From NCBI GenBank assembly GCA_033851265.1, contig JAWWOW010000006.1:186001-250000 (forward strand): a stretch of 64,000 nucleotides of DNA, given 5' to 3'. Shown here piece by piece: positions 35,481 through 42,161 of this stretch. The translations under genes were made by a program, and so were the position numbers. The notes below the pieces were generated by a model. It was not told the DNA's origin, ran no database searches, and was given only the letters and a program-made list of their open reading frames with translations. Position 1 is the first letter of the stretch, and every line of letters begins with the position of its first letter. This stretch comes from JAWWOW01 sp033851265 (GTDB lineage Bacteria; Actinomycetota; Actinomycetes; JAWWOW01).

Positions 35481-35771
35481 TCAGGACCGCACCAGCCGTT
35501 CGATCGCCCGGGCGGCCTCGGCCACTTTCGCCTTGGCAGCTGCGGAGTTCGGCCCGCCCTTGGCGGCCGCTTCCGCAACGCAGCTGGCCAGGTGGTCCTC
35601 CATCAGCCCGACCGCGACCGCTTGCAGGGCTCGGGTCGCCGCGGAGACCTGGGTGAGGATGTCGATGCAGTACTCGTCCTGCTCGACCATCCGCGCGACC
35701 CCACGCACCTGACCCTCGACGCGCTTCAGTCGGCGCAGATAGTCGTCTCTGTTCGCGCCGTATCCATACAT
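35481..35771 (-). CDS. csoR: CsoR-type copper-sensing repressor
   Basis: 96 residues. CsoR/RcnR/FrmR fold: YLRRLKRVEGQVRGVARMVEQDEYCIDILTQVSAATRALQAVAVGLMEDHLASCVAEA. The Cys (EYC), His (EDH) and Cys (ASC) in the C-H-C spacing used to bind Cu(I) are all present, which favours a copper sensor over a formaldehyde or nickel sensor. A dyad operator immediately upstream indicates self-repression. No copper ATPase or chaperone gene is adjacent. Confidence 0.9.
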   Translation of the reverse strand: MYGYGANRDDYLRRLKRVEGQVRGVARMVEQDEYCIDILTQVSAATRALQAVAVGLMEDHLASCVAEAAAKGGPNSAAAKAKVAEAARAIERLVRS

Positions 35772-35781
35772 GACGTCCGAA

Positions 35782-35800
35782 GATACCCCCCACAGGTATC
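35782..35800. promoter_or_regulatory. predicted CsoR operator
   Basis: GATACC-CCCCACA-GGTATC, an inverted repeat with a C-rich centre 10 bp upstream of csoR. It resembles the GC-tract-centred, TAC...GTA-flanked sites bound by CsoR tetramers. Confidence 0.65.
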
Positions 35801-35819
35801 AACTCGAGCCGCCCACCGC

Positions 35820-35881
35820 GCCGATCTTGAGGTTTGCAACGTCGAAATCGCCGTTTGACGGTTGCACGTCTCAAGATCGGC
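35820..35881. terminator. long hairpin next to att site, probable former tRNA-Leu terminator
   Basis: Perfect 12-bp arms GCCGATCTTGAG (35820-35831) and CTCAAGATCGGC (35870-35881), with an inner GCAAC...GTTGC dyad. Before insertion of the element this hairpin lay directly behind tRNA-Leu, and it also shields csoR. No T-run. Confidence 0.5.
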
Positions 35882-35906
35882 GTGCGAGACCGGAGCGGAG
35901 CCGGGG

Positions 35907-35932
35907 TGAGTGGGCGAGGGGGGAGTTGAACC
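35907..35932. repeat. attachment site (left), tRNA-Leu 3' remnant
   Basis: 26 bp identical to 41888-41913, from TGAGTGGGCGAG through GTTGAACC. It contains the acceptor and half of the T-arm of tRNA-Leu; beyond it the sequence stops matching the tRNA. This is the copy left at the far end after integration. Confidence 0.85.
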
Positions 35933-36060
35933 GCCGAGCTCGGCTCTGACGCCCTGACACCTGGGGCGCCCAGATGGCCTGTGACCTGCGCTTTCTCTCC
36001 TTCCGTCTGTCGATCGTGACGTCTGATCACGGCCCGAATCGGCCCGTGCCAACGAGTTTC

Positions 36061-36080
36061 GTTGGCAATCCGTTGGCAGC
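36061..36080. repeat. end-proximal 20-bp repeat, left copy
   Basis: GTTGGCAATCCGTTGGCAGC, one mismatch from 41804-41823. It contains two GTTGGCA boxes 11 bp apart. A third, inverted box (GCCAACG, 36048-36054) faces it, making a dyad with CGTTGGC at 36060-36066. Likely a recombination protein site. Confidence 0.65.
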
Positions 36081-36084
36081 CGCC

Positions 36085-36172
36085 AACCTCACCGCAACTT
36101 CACCGAACCTCACGAAAACTTCACCGAAGTCTCACCGGTCTTGTGAAGTTCCGGTGAGGTTCCCGGGAGGTT
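36085..36172. repeat. array of GTGARGTT boxes upstream of the integrase
   Basis: On the reverse strand, GTGAGGTT/GTGAAGTT boxes occur at 36085, 36096, 36106 and 36117 (plus a degenerate one at 36127). On the forward strand they occur at 36143, 36154 and 36165 (the last GGGAGGTT). Spacing is 10-11 bp, one helical turn, and the two halves face each other. They resemble arm-type sites for a tyrosine integrase N-terminal domain and would also allow integrase self-regulation, as they end 31 bp before its start. Confidence 0.7.
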
Positions 36173-36203
36173 GCGCCGCCATCGTCGCGGCCGGAGGTGC
36201 GCG

Positions 36204-37358
36204 ATGAGGGGATCGGTACGTCGACGCGGCGCCGGCTGGGAGTACATGTACCGCGAGGTCGACCCGTTCACCGGCAAGGGCGGCCGCCAACGGTCGAAGG
36301 CCGGCTTCCCGACGCGCAAGGCCGCCGAGGCCGCGCTGCACCAGGTGCTGGCGACGATGGCGTCCGGGTCGTACGTGTCGCCTACCGGCATCACCTTCGG
36401 CGCGTTCCTGCAAGAGCGGTGGCTGCCGTCGATCATCGCCACCATCCGGCCGAGCACGCACTACAGCTACAGCCGCAACATTCGGCTGCACGTGCTACCG
36501 ACGCTCGGCGACGTGCCGCTGCAGCGACTCGAGCCGTCCGCGTTGAACGCGTTGTATGCGCAGCTGTTGCTCAACGGCCGGAAGGACCATCGTGCCGGCG
36601 AAGCGTTGTCCGCCAAGGCAGTCCGCTACGTGCACGATGTCTTGAACCGCGCGCTACAAGACGCGTTTCGATGGAACCTGGTGACACGCAATGTTGCGCG
36701 ACTCGCTACGCCCCCGAAGCCGCGTGCTGCGGACCGGCCTGAGTTGCGGACGTGGACACGCGAAGACGTCGCCGAGTTCCTGAGTGCGACGAAGGAGCAC
36801 CGGCTGTACGCCGCGTTCGTCGTACTCGCCACGACAGGTGCGCGTCGCGGTGAGATCCTCGGGCTGCGATGGAGCGACGTCGACCTCGGCGCCGGTCGTC
36901 TGCACATCCGACGAAGCCTCATCTGTGTGACGCACGAGCCGCAGTACTCGACGACGAAGACCATGCGCTCCCGCCGCGCCGTTGCAGTTGATCCGGCCAC
37001 GGTGGCCGCACTTCGCGCTCATCGCGTTGCTCAGGCTGCAGAGAAGCTCGCCGCTGGTCCCCAGTACGACGACAGCGATCTCGTGTTCTGCGACCGCTAC
37101 GGCCGCGCGCTCCACCCAGAACGGTTCACGCGGACGTTCCAGGAACAGACCGAACGAGCTGGGCTACCGCGCATCCGACTGCATGACCTCCGGCACACCT
37201 GGGCGACGCTCGCACTACAAGCCGGCGTTCACCCGAAAGTCGTTAGCGAACATCTCGGACACGCGAACATCTCGATCACGATCGACACCTACAGCCACGT
37301 CGCTCCATCGATGCACGCCGAAGCCGCCAACACCGTCGCTGCCCTGTTCCTCCAATAA
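36204..37358 (+). CDS. int: tyrosine site-specific integrase
   Basis: 384 residues from the ATG at 36204 (GGAGGTG upstream). N-terminal arm-binding domain (MRGSVRRRGAGWEYMYREVDPFTGKGGRQRSKAGF), then a SAM-like core-binding domain (TFGAFLQERWLPSIIATIRPSTHYSYSRNIRLHVLPTLGD). The catalytic domain follows: R214 in TTGARRGEILGLRW, K252, H327 and R330 in HDLRHTWA, H353 in LGHANI and Y363 in DTYSHV. All six catalytic positions are present, so it should be active. It integrates the element into the 3' end of tRNA-Leu(CAG). Confidence 0.95.
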   Translation: MRGSVRRRGAGWEYMYREVDPFTGKGGRQRSKAGFPTRKAAEAALHQVLATMASGSYVSPTGITFGAFLQERWLPSIIATIRPSTHYSYSRNIRLHVLPTLGDVPLQRLEPSALNALYAQLLLNGRKDHRAGEALSAKAVRYVHDVLNRALQDAFRWNLVTRNVARLATPPKPRAADRPELRTWTREDVAEFLSATKEHRLYAAFVVLATTGARRGEILGLRWSDVDLGAGRLHIRRSLICVTHEPQYSTTKTMRSRRAVAVDPATVAALRAHRVAQAAEKLAAGPQYDDSDLVFCDRYGRALHPERFTRTFQEQTERAGLPRIRLHDLRHTWATLALQAGVHPKVVSEHLGHANISITIDTYSHVAPSMHAEAANTVAALFLQ

Positions 37359-37426
37359 ATCCAGCCCATCTACACCGACCTCCTCCCCAGTCACAATCTG
37401 TAACCTTCACCGGCCCGCAGCCCCCA

Positions 37427-37514
37427 ATGCACTCCCCTCTCTTTAATCCAGACGAGGGAGTGCATCAGGTCGGGGGTGCGGAGCTTGGCGCGGAGCGGCC
37501 CCGACCTGATGCAC
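37427..37514. repeat. two mutually exclusive hairpins downstream of the integrase
   Basis: Arm A 37427-37439 (ATGCACTCCCCTC) can pair with B 37454-37465 (GAGGGAGTGCAT). B extended, 37460-37475 (GTGCATCAGGTCGGGG), pairs perfectly over 16 bp with C 37499-37514 (CCCCGACCTGATGCAC). Both use GTGCAT, so only one can form at a time. This resembles an attenuator or a folded DNA site; no ORF fits the segment. Confidence 0.6.
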
Positions 37515-37656
37515 GACCGGTCACGAAAGAGGTGCGTTCGTGCAGGTCAGCGGGGCTGCGGGCCGGCAACAAGTCGCAGCGGCAAGATCGTTCCAAGTGT
37601 TTCGCCGGGTGTTCCGTCGCTGTGCAGACCGACGAAACAGTGTGACGACGACCGCC

Positions 37657-37697
37657 GTGAAGTTTTCGTGAGGTTCCCGTGAAGTTGTCGTGAGGTT
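37657..37697. repeat. array of four GTGARGTT boxes downstream of the integrase
   Basis: GTGAAGTT 37657, GTGAGGTT 37668, GTGAAGTT 37679, GTGAGGTT 37690: four boxes at exactly 11-bp spacing, all on the forward strand, alternating AAG/AGG. Same motif as the upstream array (36085-36172). Confidence 0.75.
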
Positions 37698-37729
37698 TCT
37701 CCGTCACCGACAGTGGCGACCGGACCGCC

Positions 37730-37855
37730 GCCTTTCCCGGATAGCTGCCATCCCCGGCCTCGCAGCCGCGGAGTCAAGGGCGGCGAAGCCGGGCGCGTAG
37801 CGCCGGACCCTTGACGCCGCGGCGAGAGGCCCACACTGGGCTATCCGGGAAAGGC
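37730..37855. repeat. 126-nt extended hairpin
   Basis: Outer arms 37730-37745 and 37840-37855 (GCCTTTCCCGGATAGC and its complement) are perfect over 16 bp. Middle arms around 37758-37780 and 37808-37830 pair nearly fully (TCAAGGG with CCCTTGA, CCGCGG with CCGCGG). The tip is GGCGC-GTA-GCGCC (37792-37804). It lies between the box array and the stop of the convergent membrane-protein gene. Could be a strong terminator, a folded DNA site for recombination, or a small RNA. The rest of 37359-37868 holds no gene. Confidence 0.65.
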
Positions 37856-37868
37856 ACCCACTTCACGC

Positions 37869-39269
37869 TCAGCCGTAGGTGAAGGTCTCTTCCGAAAACG
37901 TCGCGGATTCCTGCATGGCTCGCTTGGACAGCCAAGCGATCCTGCGGAGTAGCACGAAGACAGCCAATCCAAGACCGCTCGCGACTGCCCAAAGGGTTCC
38001 GAGGCGCCATGCCGAGACATGCAGCGCCAATGCCCCGCCGGCCAAGAGAGCACAGGCCGCCGATGAGGCCACCGCGATCCGGGGCCAGCGCAAGAGGTAA
38101 CTCAGCAGCTCGTGCTCATCGTCTCGGGCGAGAAAGGCTGACATGACTGTCGGGACAACAACGAGCAACGTAACGGCCGCTTCAGCGCTAGTGCCTTCTT
38201 GGGTCAACCGCCCGTGCCAAAACTGTCCCGCTGCGCCCAACCCCAGTAACACGGCGGACAAGAACACGGTGTACTGCGATGTGCGGAGGAATCCGGAGAC
38301 GCGAGGACGCAGGTTCGCCGCAATCACGAGCGGTTGCCGCTGCGGCTGATACCCGCGGGTATACATGACCCCGCGCTCTGGCGTGACCCTTCCCTGCATG
38401 AGCGCCTCACCCTGTTCGCCCTGAGGTGGTTGCGGCAGAGCGAGACCCTGCGGAGTGGCTTGCGGTTGCGCAGGAGCTGCGCGCGGATACATGTATTCGA
38501 GGAACAAGCCGGGGGGCACCTCGAACCTCGTGTGTTCCCGGACGCAACGTCCAATCGAAGGGATATCGAGAACTTGCGTGTACGGCTCAAGCGAGAGACG
38601 AGTTCGCCACGAGGGATCTTCCGCATCGATTTGGCGCTCTAGGTGCTGGTACTTGAGCAGATACGAATCACGATCGAGAGGAATATCGACCATCGGCGAG
38701 TAGCCGATGGTGAACGTAGTGACCAGCTCGACGAATTCGGGAATTAGAAATAGGGCTCCCCACACGGCCTGGTCGTCGCTACTCCCCGGCGTGAGCCTCC
38801 ATATGGGAGGGCGACCTCGAGGCACGAGCTGTTGCAGATCTTGAGGGGATGGCATCTCAAGCGCAACGCGGTAGAGATTGTCGAGGATGTCCTGGCTAAA
38901 GTGTTCGACTGGCTGGCCGCTTCGTTTCAACAGCGCGAGCATCGCGGCTTGCGCGGCAGTGGAGTCCTGTTCGCTCATCACCAGACCCAAGGCCGTGTTG
39001 GCCGCATCGCGGATGTCGAGGTCCAGGAGGAGCGTCTTGGGCAGCAGTGCCAGCGGGATTCTGGCGGTAGTCGGCGAGGCGATGCCCGCTTCTCCAAGCA
39101 GCGACCGAACGACCGAGCAGTCGATGTCCAGCGTTACACGTCGAACAACTTGCGACGTATCGACTAGTCGGATGTCCTCGACGCGTCGGGCGATCCACCG
39201 ATTCGACTCGTGGAGGGCGAGGGCGGCCCTACCGCGTTCCTCAAGCGTCGCCCAGGTGTCTCCTCGCAA
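37869..39269 (-). CDS. element-borne membrane protein of unknown function
   Basis: 466 residues from a TTG (GGGGG 6 bp upstream). The N-terminal ~310 residues are soluble: helical start (LEERGRAALALHESNRWIARRVEDIR), then VVRRVTLDIDCSVV and ARIPLALLPKTLLLDLDIRDAANTAL, which look beta-rich. A Pro/Gln-rich linker follows, then four membrane helices near the C-terminus (TVFLSAVLLGLGAAGQF, AAVTLLVVVPTVMSAFLA, IAVASSAACALLAGGALAL, LWAVASGLGLAVFVLL). No enzymatic motif was recognised. A soluble sensor region joined to a C-terminal membrane bundle is an architecture seen in some abortive-infection effectors, but this is analogy only. Confidence 0.75.
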   Translation of the reverse strand: MRGDTWATLEERGRAALALHESNRWIARRVEDIRLVDTSQVVRRVTLDIDCSVVRSLLGEAGIASPTTARIPLALLPKTLLLDLDIRDAANTALGLVMSEQDSTAAQAAMLALLKRSGQPVEHFSQDILDNLYRVALEMPSPQDLQQLVPRGRPPIWRLTPGSSDDQAVWGALFLIPEFVELVTTFTIGYSPMVDIPLDRDSYLLKYQHLERQIDAEDPSWRTRLSLEPYTQVLDIPSIGRCVREHTRFEVPPGLFLEYMYPRAAPAQPQATPQGLALPQPPQGEQGEALMQGRVTPERGVMYTRGYQPQRQPLVIAANLRPRVSGFLRTSQYTVFLSAVLLGLGAAGQFWHGRLTQEGTSAEAAVTLLVVVPTVMSAFLARDDEHELLSYLLRWPRIAVASSAACALLAGGALALHVSAWRLGTLWAVASGLGLAVFVLLRRIAWLSKRAMQESATFSEETFTYG

Positions 39270-39291
39270 GGCGACCCCCGTGGGTAAACAT

Positions 39292-39624
39292 CTACGCCGG
39301 CTGCGGGGGCCTGGGTAGATCCTCGACCGGAACGCCCCTGAAAGTTACGGGCGTCACTTCGGCCGACAGTACTCGGCGGAAGCCGCGTATTCCGCGTTCG
39401 GCAAGCCGCTTGTCGGTCTCCTGTTGCTTGCGTAGCCGCTTCGCGCGAGCAGCATCGCCCGACGACGCGATAGCCTGAACGGACACCCTTGCTCCCTCGA
39501 CGCGACCTGGGGATTGGTGTGGACGAGCGCCAGTGACTTCGCCGTCCTGGATCGCGGATTGCGAGGCTACCAGCGGCCCTGCGGGCGATGTCGGCGTGTT
39601 GGCTTGACGACGGTGCAGTCTCAT
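39292..39624 (-). CDS. small basic protein upstream of the membrane protein gene
   Basis: 110 residues from the ATG at 39624 (GGTGGAGA upstream). Arg/Lys/Gln-rich with a probable helix ARAKRLRKQQETDKRLAERGIRGFRRVL and a short C-terminus EVTPVTFRGVPVEDLPRPPQPA. It precedes the membrane protein gene by 22 bp on the same strand. Not recognised; coding status is plausible rather than certain. Confidence 0.45.
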   Translation of the reverse strand: MRLHRRQANTPTSPAGPLVASQSAIQDGEVTGARPHQSPGRVEGARVSVQAIASSGDAARAKRLRKQQETDKRLAERGIRGFRRVLSAEVTPVTFRGVPVEDLPRPPQPA

Positions 39625-39694
39625 GCTCTCCACCTGACTCGTCCGACGGTTCGCAAGCGCATGCCCCATGACACCGCATCTCAGGGTGGATCTC

Positions 39695-39777
39695 GGGGAC
39701 AACACGCGGACTGTTCTGTCCCCTATTTGTCTTCCAAATACGCTACTCCGCTACCTCCTCTGGCGAATTTGGGGACA
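39695..39777. promoter_or_regulatory. divergent promoter region with GGGGACA boxes
   Basis: Between two divergent cargo genes. GGGGACA at 39695-39701 and 39771-39777 and its inverse TGTCCCC at 39717-39723. The sequence between is markedly AT-rich for this genome (CCTATTTGTCTTCCAAATACG), as expected of a promoter or acquired DNA. A repressor binding these boxes could control both directions; inferred. Confidence 0.4.
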
Positions 39778-39795
39778 ATATCTAAGATCATCTGG

Positions 39796-40173
39796 GTGAC
39801 CACCAACGCCAGGAAGGAACAGCTGGGCCCCTGCCAGTTCTGCGACGCGCAGTGGACCCGAAACCGTGCGCCGGGCCCCAAGCCGACGCACTGCGAGAAA
39901 TCAGCTTGCGTCCAGGCTGCTGAGCGGCTGAAGAAGCAAGATCAGCGTGCAAAACGCTCGGGTCACCTGGCGGTAGTCGATCTTCGGTGGCCGCCTGAGA
40001 ACGCCTCGGTTCAACAGCAGGTCGAGGCTGCAATCAACGAACTCCACGTCGTGGCCGGTCGCGTTGCTCTCGCGGAGGCAGGCGGGCAGATCGACTGGAA
40101 GAACGCTTACGAGCAGCTCCTGGCGAGGGTGGCGGGCGTGCTCCGCGAACTCGAAAGTGCCTCGACGCAATAA
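39796..40173 (+). CDS. small putative zinc-binding protein, element-borne
   Basis: 125 residues from the GTG at 39796. An N-terminal cysteine cluster GPCQFCDAQWTRNRAPGPKPTHCEKSACVQAAERLKKQ holds C-x2-C and H-C-x4-C, consistent with a zinc knuckle. The remaining ~85 residues are helical (VQQQVEAAINELHVVAGRVALAEAG, AYEQLLARVAGVLRELES). Could be a DNA-binding regulator or a small subunit of the cargo system. Not recognised. Confidence 0.55.
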   Translation: MTTNARKEQLGPCQFCDAQWTRNRAPGPKPTHCEKSACVQAAERLKKQDQRAKRSGHLAVVDLRWPPENASVQQQVEAAINELHVVAGRVALAEAGGQIDWKNAYEQLLARVAGVLRELESASTQ

Positions 40174-40218
40174 GGCCTCGGCGAAGGATTGCGCCCTGCA
40201 ACCGGCAACCGCACTGGT

Positions 40219-41700
40219 TCATCCCGCCTTGCGCGCGGCCATTTGGTCGCGCCAGGGCAGTTCGTCACCAGCCTGATCCAGGATCGGGTTATCACCGGCT
40301 GCCTCCGGCCACCCTTTGAGCACACCAGCGAGCGGACTCCAGGTCGCCAACTCCGCGTCGTCTTGCACCCGTCGCAACTGGTCGGCGAACGCCACCCCGC
40401 CGCGGGCGATGCGCACCATGTGCTCGACGTCGTGCACACTCGCCGTCGTCGTGAGCGTGGCGGATGCGGGCAGCAGAGGTGCGATCAACGGGCTGTGCAC
40501 GAGGTAGTACGGCTCCAGTGTCACGATCAGTCCGCGTACCGGACGGTCGGTCGGTACGCCGGCCGCGATGAGCTCGTCCGGTGGCTCCGCGAGCAACGCC
40601 GCGGTGCGGTCGATCTGCCCTCGGGCCTTGCCGATGGTGCGGTCGAGGTCGCTGGTGAGCTCGACGTCGTCGCCCATCCGTGCCGCTTCGGTCAGACGCG
40701 GCGCCTTCACCTCGACCAGCACGAGCATGTCATCGAGGATGAGGAACCAGTCGACAGTGCGTTTGTGCTCACGGCCATAGGTGATCTCCGGGATGAGCCG
40801 CGCTCCCGGAACCTGCGCGAGCTGGCGGCCCACGTAATGCTCGAAGACCGCGCCCAGGTCGGTGCCGATGCTGGGACCCAGTGCCGCCATCGCCGCGTAG
40901 TAGATGCCCGTGGTGGTGATCCGCCGAAGCAGCAGCAACGGGCTCGGAATGACGTAGCGGCCAGCCGCCAGCGTCACAAGCGGCCGACTCTGCAGCGGGT
41001 TGTACGCGAACGCCTCACGCTGCACGTCGGCACGGCAGTCGGTCGCGTGCGCTAGACCGTCGGAACGTTGGGCCGCGATGTCGGCGGCGAAGGATCGCTC
41101 GATCAGCGCCCGTAGAGTCGGGGCGGGCAGATCCGCGATCACGTCCCGGAACTGGGGCCGGTCGATCCACTCGTCGAGGAAGATGCCGTCGTTGGTCATG
41201 GCGGAGGCGAACAGCAGCCAGCCCGTGCCGACGAACTCGACGACAGTGCCTCCCAGTACCTGAGCGAGGACGTCAGGGGTCAGGGTCGTGGGAGCGACGG
41301 CGGTCAGGCTGTCGCGGAACATCGCGACCGACCGCGCGACGTCGTAGCCGACCTCTGACTGGTAGGTGAGCTGCTGGTAGGACGTGCGCAGGAAAAAAGC
41401 GCGGAGCTCCTCGATCGGGGCCTGCGGCCGCAACATCTTCAGCGAGGCGAAGGCCGCGCAGATCGGCTCGACGTCGTCGCGGGTGGCGGGCTGACGGTGC
41501 TCACTTCCGTAGAGCAACGAGGCGCGGGCCGCAGCGGCAAGACCCCAGGGTGTCTCCACCTTAGGGGCCTCGTACCACGACGCGCGGGGCAGTTTCTCCC
41601 GTGCGCGGGAGGCGATCAGCGGAAGCAGGGTCGTCGGCGTGTGCCGGCGGACCCGCTGACGGAACTCGTCGAACTTCACCTCGCGGTCGTACAGATTCAC
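40219..41700 (-). CDS. element-borne protein with PD-(D/E)XK-type nuclease signature
   Basis: 493 residues from the GTG at 41700 (AAGGGG upstream). The N-terminal ~280 residues are helical without a recognised domain (FRQRVRRHTPTTLLPLIASRARE, SYQQLTYQSEVGYDVARSVAMF). The C-terminal part carries a restriction-endonuclease-like signature: VFEHYVGRQL (E287), TVDWFLILDDMLVLVEVKAPR with D317 and E330-V-K332. That E...D...ExK layout is typical of the PD-(D/E)XK fold. 'EAARMGDD' and 'QIDRTAALL' follow as helices. Likely cuts nucleic acid; in a mobile element it could be a stand-alone defence nuclease. No methyltransferase is nearby. Confidence 0.7.
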   Translation of the reverse strand: MNLYDREVKFDEFRQRVRRHTPTTLLPLIASRAREKLPRASWYEAPKVETPWGLAAAARASLLYGSEHRQPATRDDVEPICAAFASLKMLRPQAPIEELRAFFLRTSYQQLTYQSEVGYDVARSVAMFRDSLTAVAPTTLTPDVLAQVLGGTVVEFVGTGWLLFASAMTNDGIFLDEWIDRPQFRDVIADLPAPTLRALIERSFAADIAAQRSDGLAHATDCRADVQREAFAYNPLQSRPLVTLAAGRYVIPSPLLLLRRITTTGIYYAAMAALGPSIGTDLGAVFEHYVGRQLAQVPGARLIPEITYGREHKRTVDWFLILDDMLVLVEVKAPRLTEAARMGDDVELTSDLDRTIGKARGQIDRTAALLAEPPDELIAAGVPTDRPVRGLIVTLEPYYLVHSPLIAPLLPASATLTTTASVHDVEHMVRIARGGVAFADQLRRVQDDAELATWSPLAGVLKGWPEAAGDNPILDQAGDELPWRDQMAARKAG

Positions 41701-41803
41701 GCAGCCCCTTTTACCAGCACGCGCGGACATTCGCGTCCTGGATTCTCCGATGTTCGTCGCCAGGGTCGCGAAGCGATCGGGCGCTGCGCAGATTCGCCGG
41801 CAT

Positions 41804-41823
41804 GTTGGCAATCTGTTGGCAGC
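41804..41823. repeat. end-proximal 20-bp repeat, right copy
   Basis: GTTGGCAATCTGTTGGCAGC, 19 of 20 identical to 36061-36080 and in the same orientation. It lies 64 bp inside the right attachment site. Confidence 0.65.
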
Positions 41824-41887
41824 GGCGTCCAACGGTGAGTGCACCGGCGTACGCTTGCGGCTCTGACCTGCACGTTTGCGTCAGGGT

Positions 41888-41913
41888 TGAGTGGGCGAGG
41901 GGGGAGTTGAACC
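41888..41913. repeat. attachment site (right), inside tRNA-Leu
   Basis: 26 bp identical to 35907-35932. It covers the 3' acceptor strand and part of the T-arm of the tRNA-Leu gene, so integration regenerates a working tRNA. Confidence 0.85.
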
Positions 41914-41974
41914 CCCACGTCCTTACGGACACACGGACCTGAACCGTGCGCGTCTGCCATTCCGCCACTCGCCC
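41892..41974 (-). tRNA. tRNA-Leu (CAG anticodon), integration target
   Basis: Reverse strand: acceptor GGGCGAG/CTCGCCC, discriminator A, anticodon stem-loop CACGG-TTCAGGT-CCGTG with anticodon CAG, a long variable arm (TGTCCGTAAGGACGT) and T-arm GGGGGTTCAACTCCCCC. About 83 nt, class II. The 3' end doubles as the attachment site. Confidence 0.95.
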
Positions 41975-42161
41975 GAGCGACCTCAGCAGATTACACGGGC
42001 ACCAGCGCCGCCCGGCCGTCGTTTTCAGCGCGGATAGCATCGTTCGGAACGGGCAAACAGGCGGCAAAGCCCATACGCGCAGACGGCTCCGACGCGTTCC
42101 CAACAAGCAGGCCCAACAAGCAGCCGGCCAACGATGACGGCGAGCCGCCAGGAGGCAACGA
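41975..42161 (+). other. leader of the fhaA-pknB operon
   Basis: 187 bp without a gene, holding the presumed promoter of the operon. A 13-bp tandem duplication (CCCAACAAGCAG at 42099-42110 and 42112-42123) and an AGGAGG ribosome site just before fhaA are visible. Confidence 0.4.

Larger units (their letters stand above)
35907..41913. mobile_element. 6-kb tRNA-Leu integrative element with tyrosine integrase
   Basis: Bounded by 26-bp identical repeats at 35907-35932 and 41888-41913. The right copy is the 3' end of an intact tRNA-Leu; the left copy is a tRNA remnant. Inside lie an integrase, binding-site arrays, two large hairpins and four cargo genes. The 20-bp repeat GTTGGCAATCYGTTGGCAGC lies just inside both ends (36061, 41804). 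No relaxase, replication initiator, FtsK/Tra or phage structural gene is seen. It could be a satellite, a decayed AICE or a minimal genomic island that needs a helper for transfer. An excisionase is not obvious. Confidence 0.85.

Noticed and set aside
34403..35578. 391-codon reverse-strand frame
   Set aside because: Overlaps a terminator and the histidine-rich protein gene and has no recognisable motif.
35907..35990. Possible second complete tRNA gene at the left att site
   Set aside because: Only the 3' acceptor and T-arm match; no anticodon or D-arm follows.
40189..41055. 288-codon forward frame opposite the nuclease-like gene
   Set aside because: His/Arg/Asp-rich shadow of the reverse-strand gene, whose ExK motif and ribosome site are convincing.
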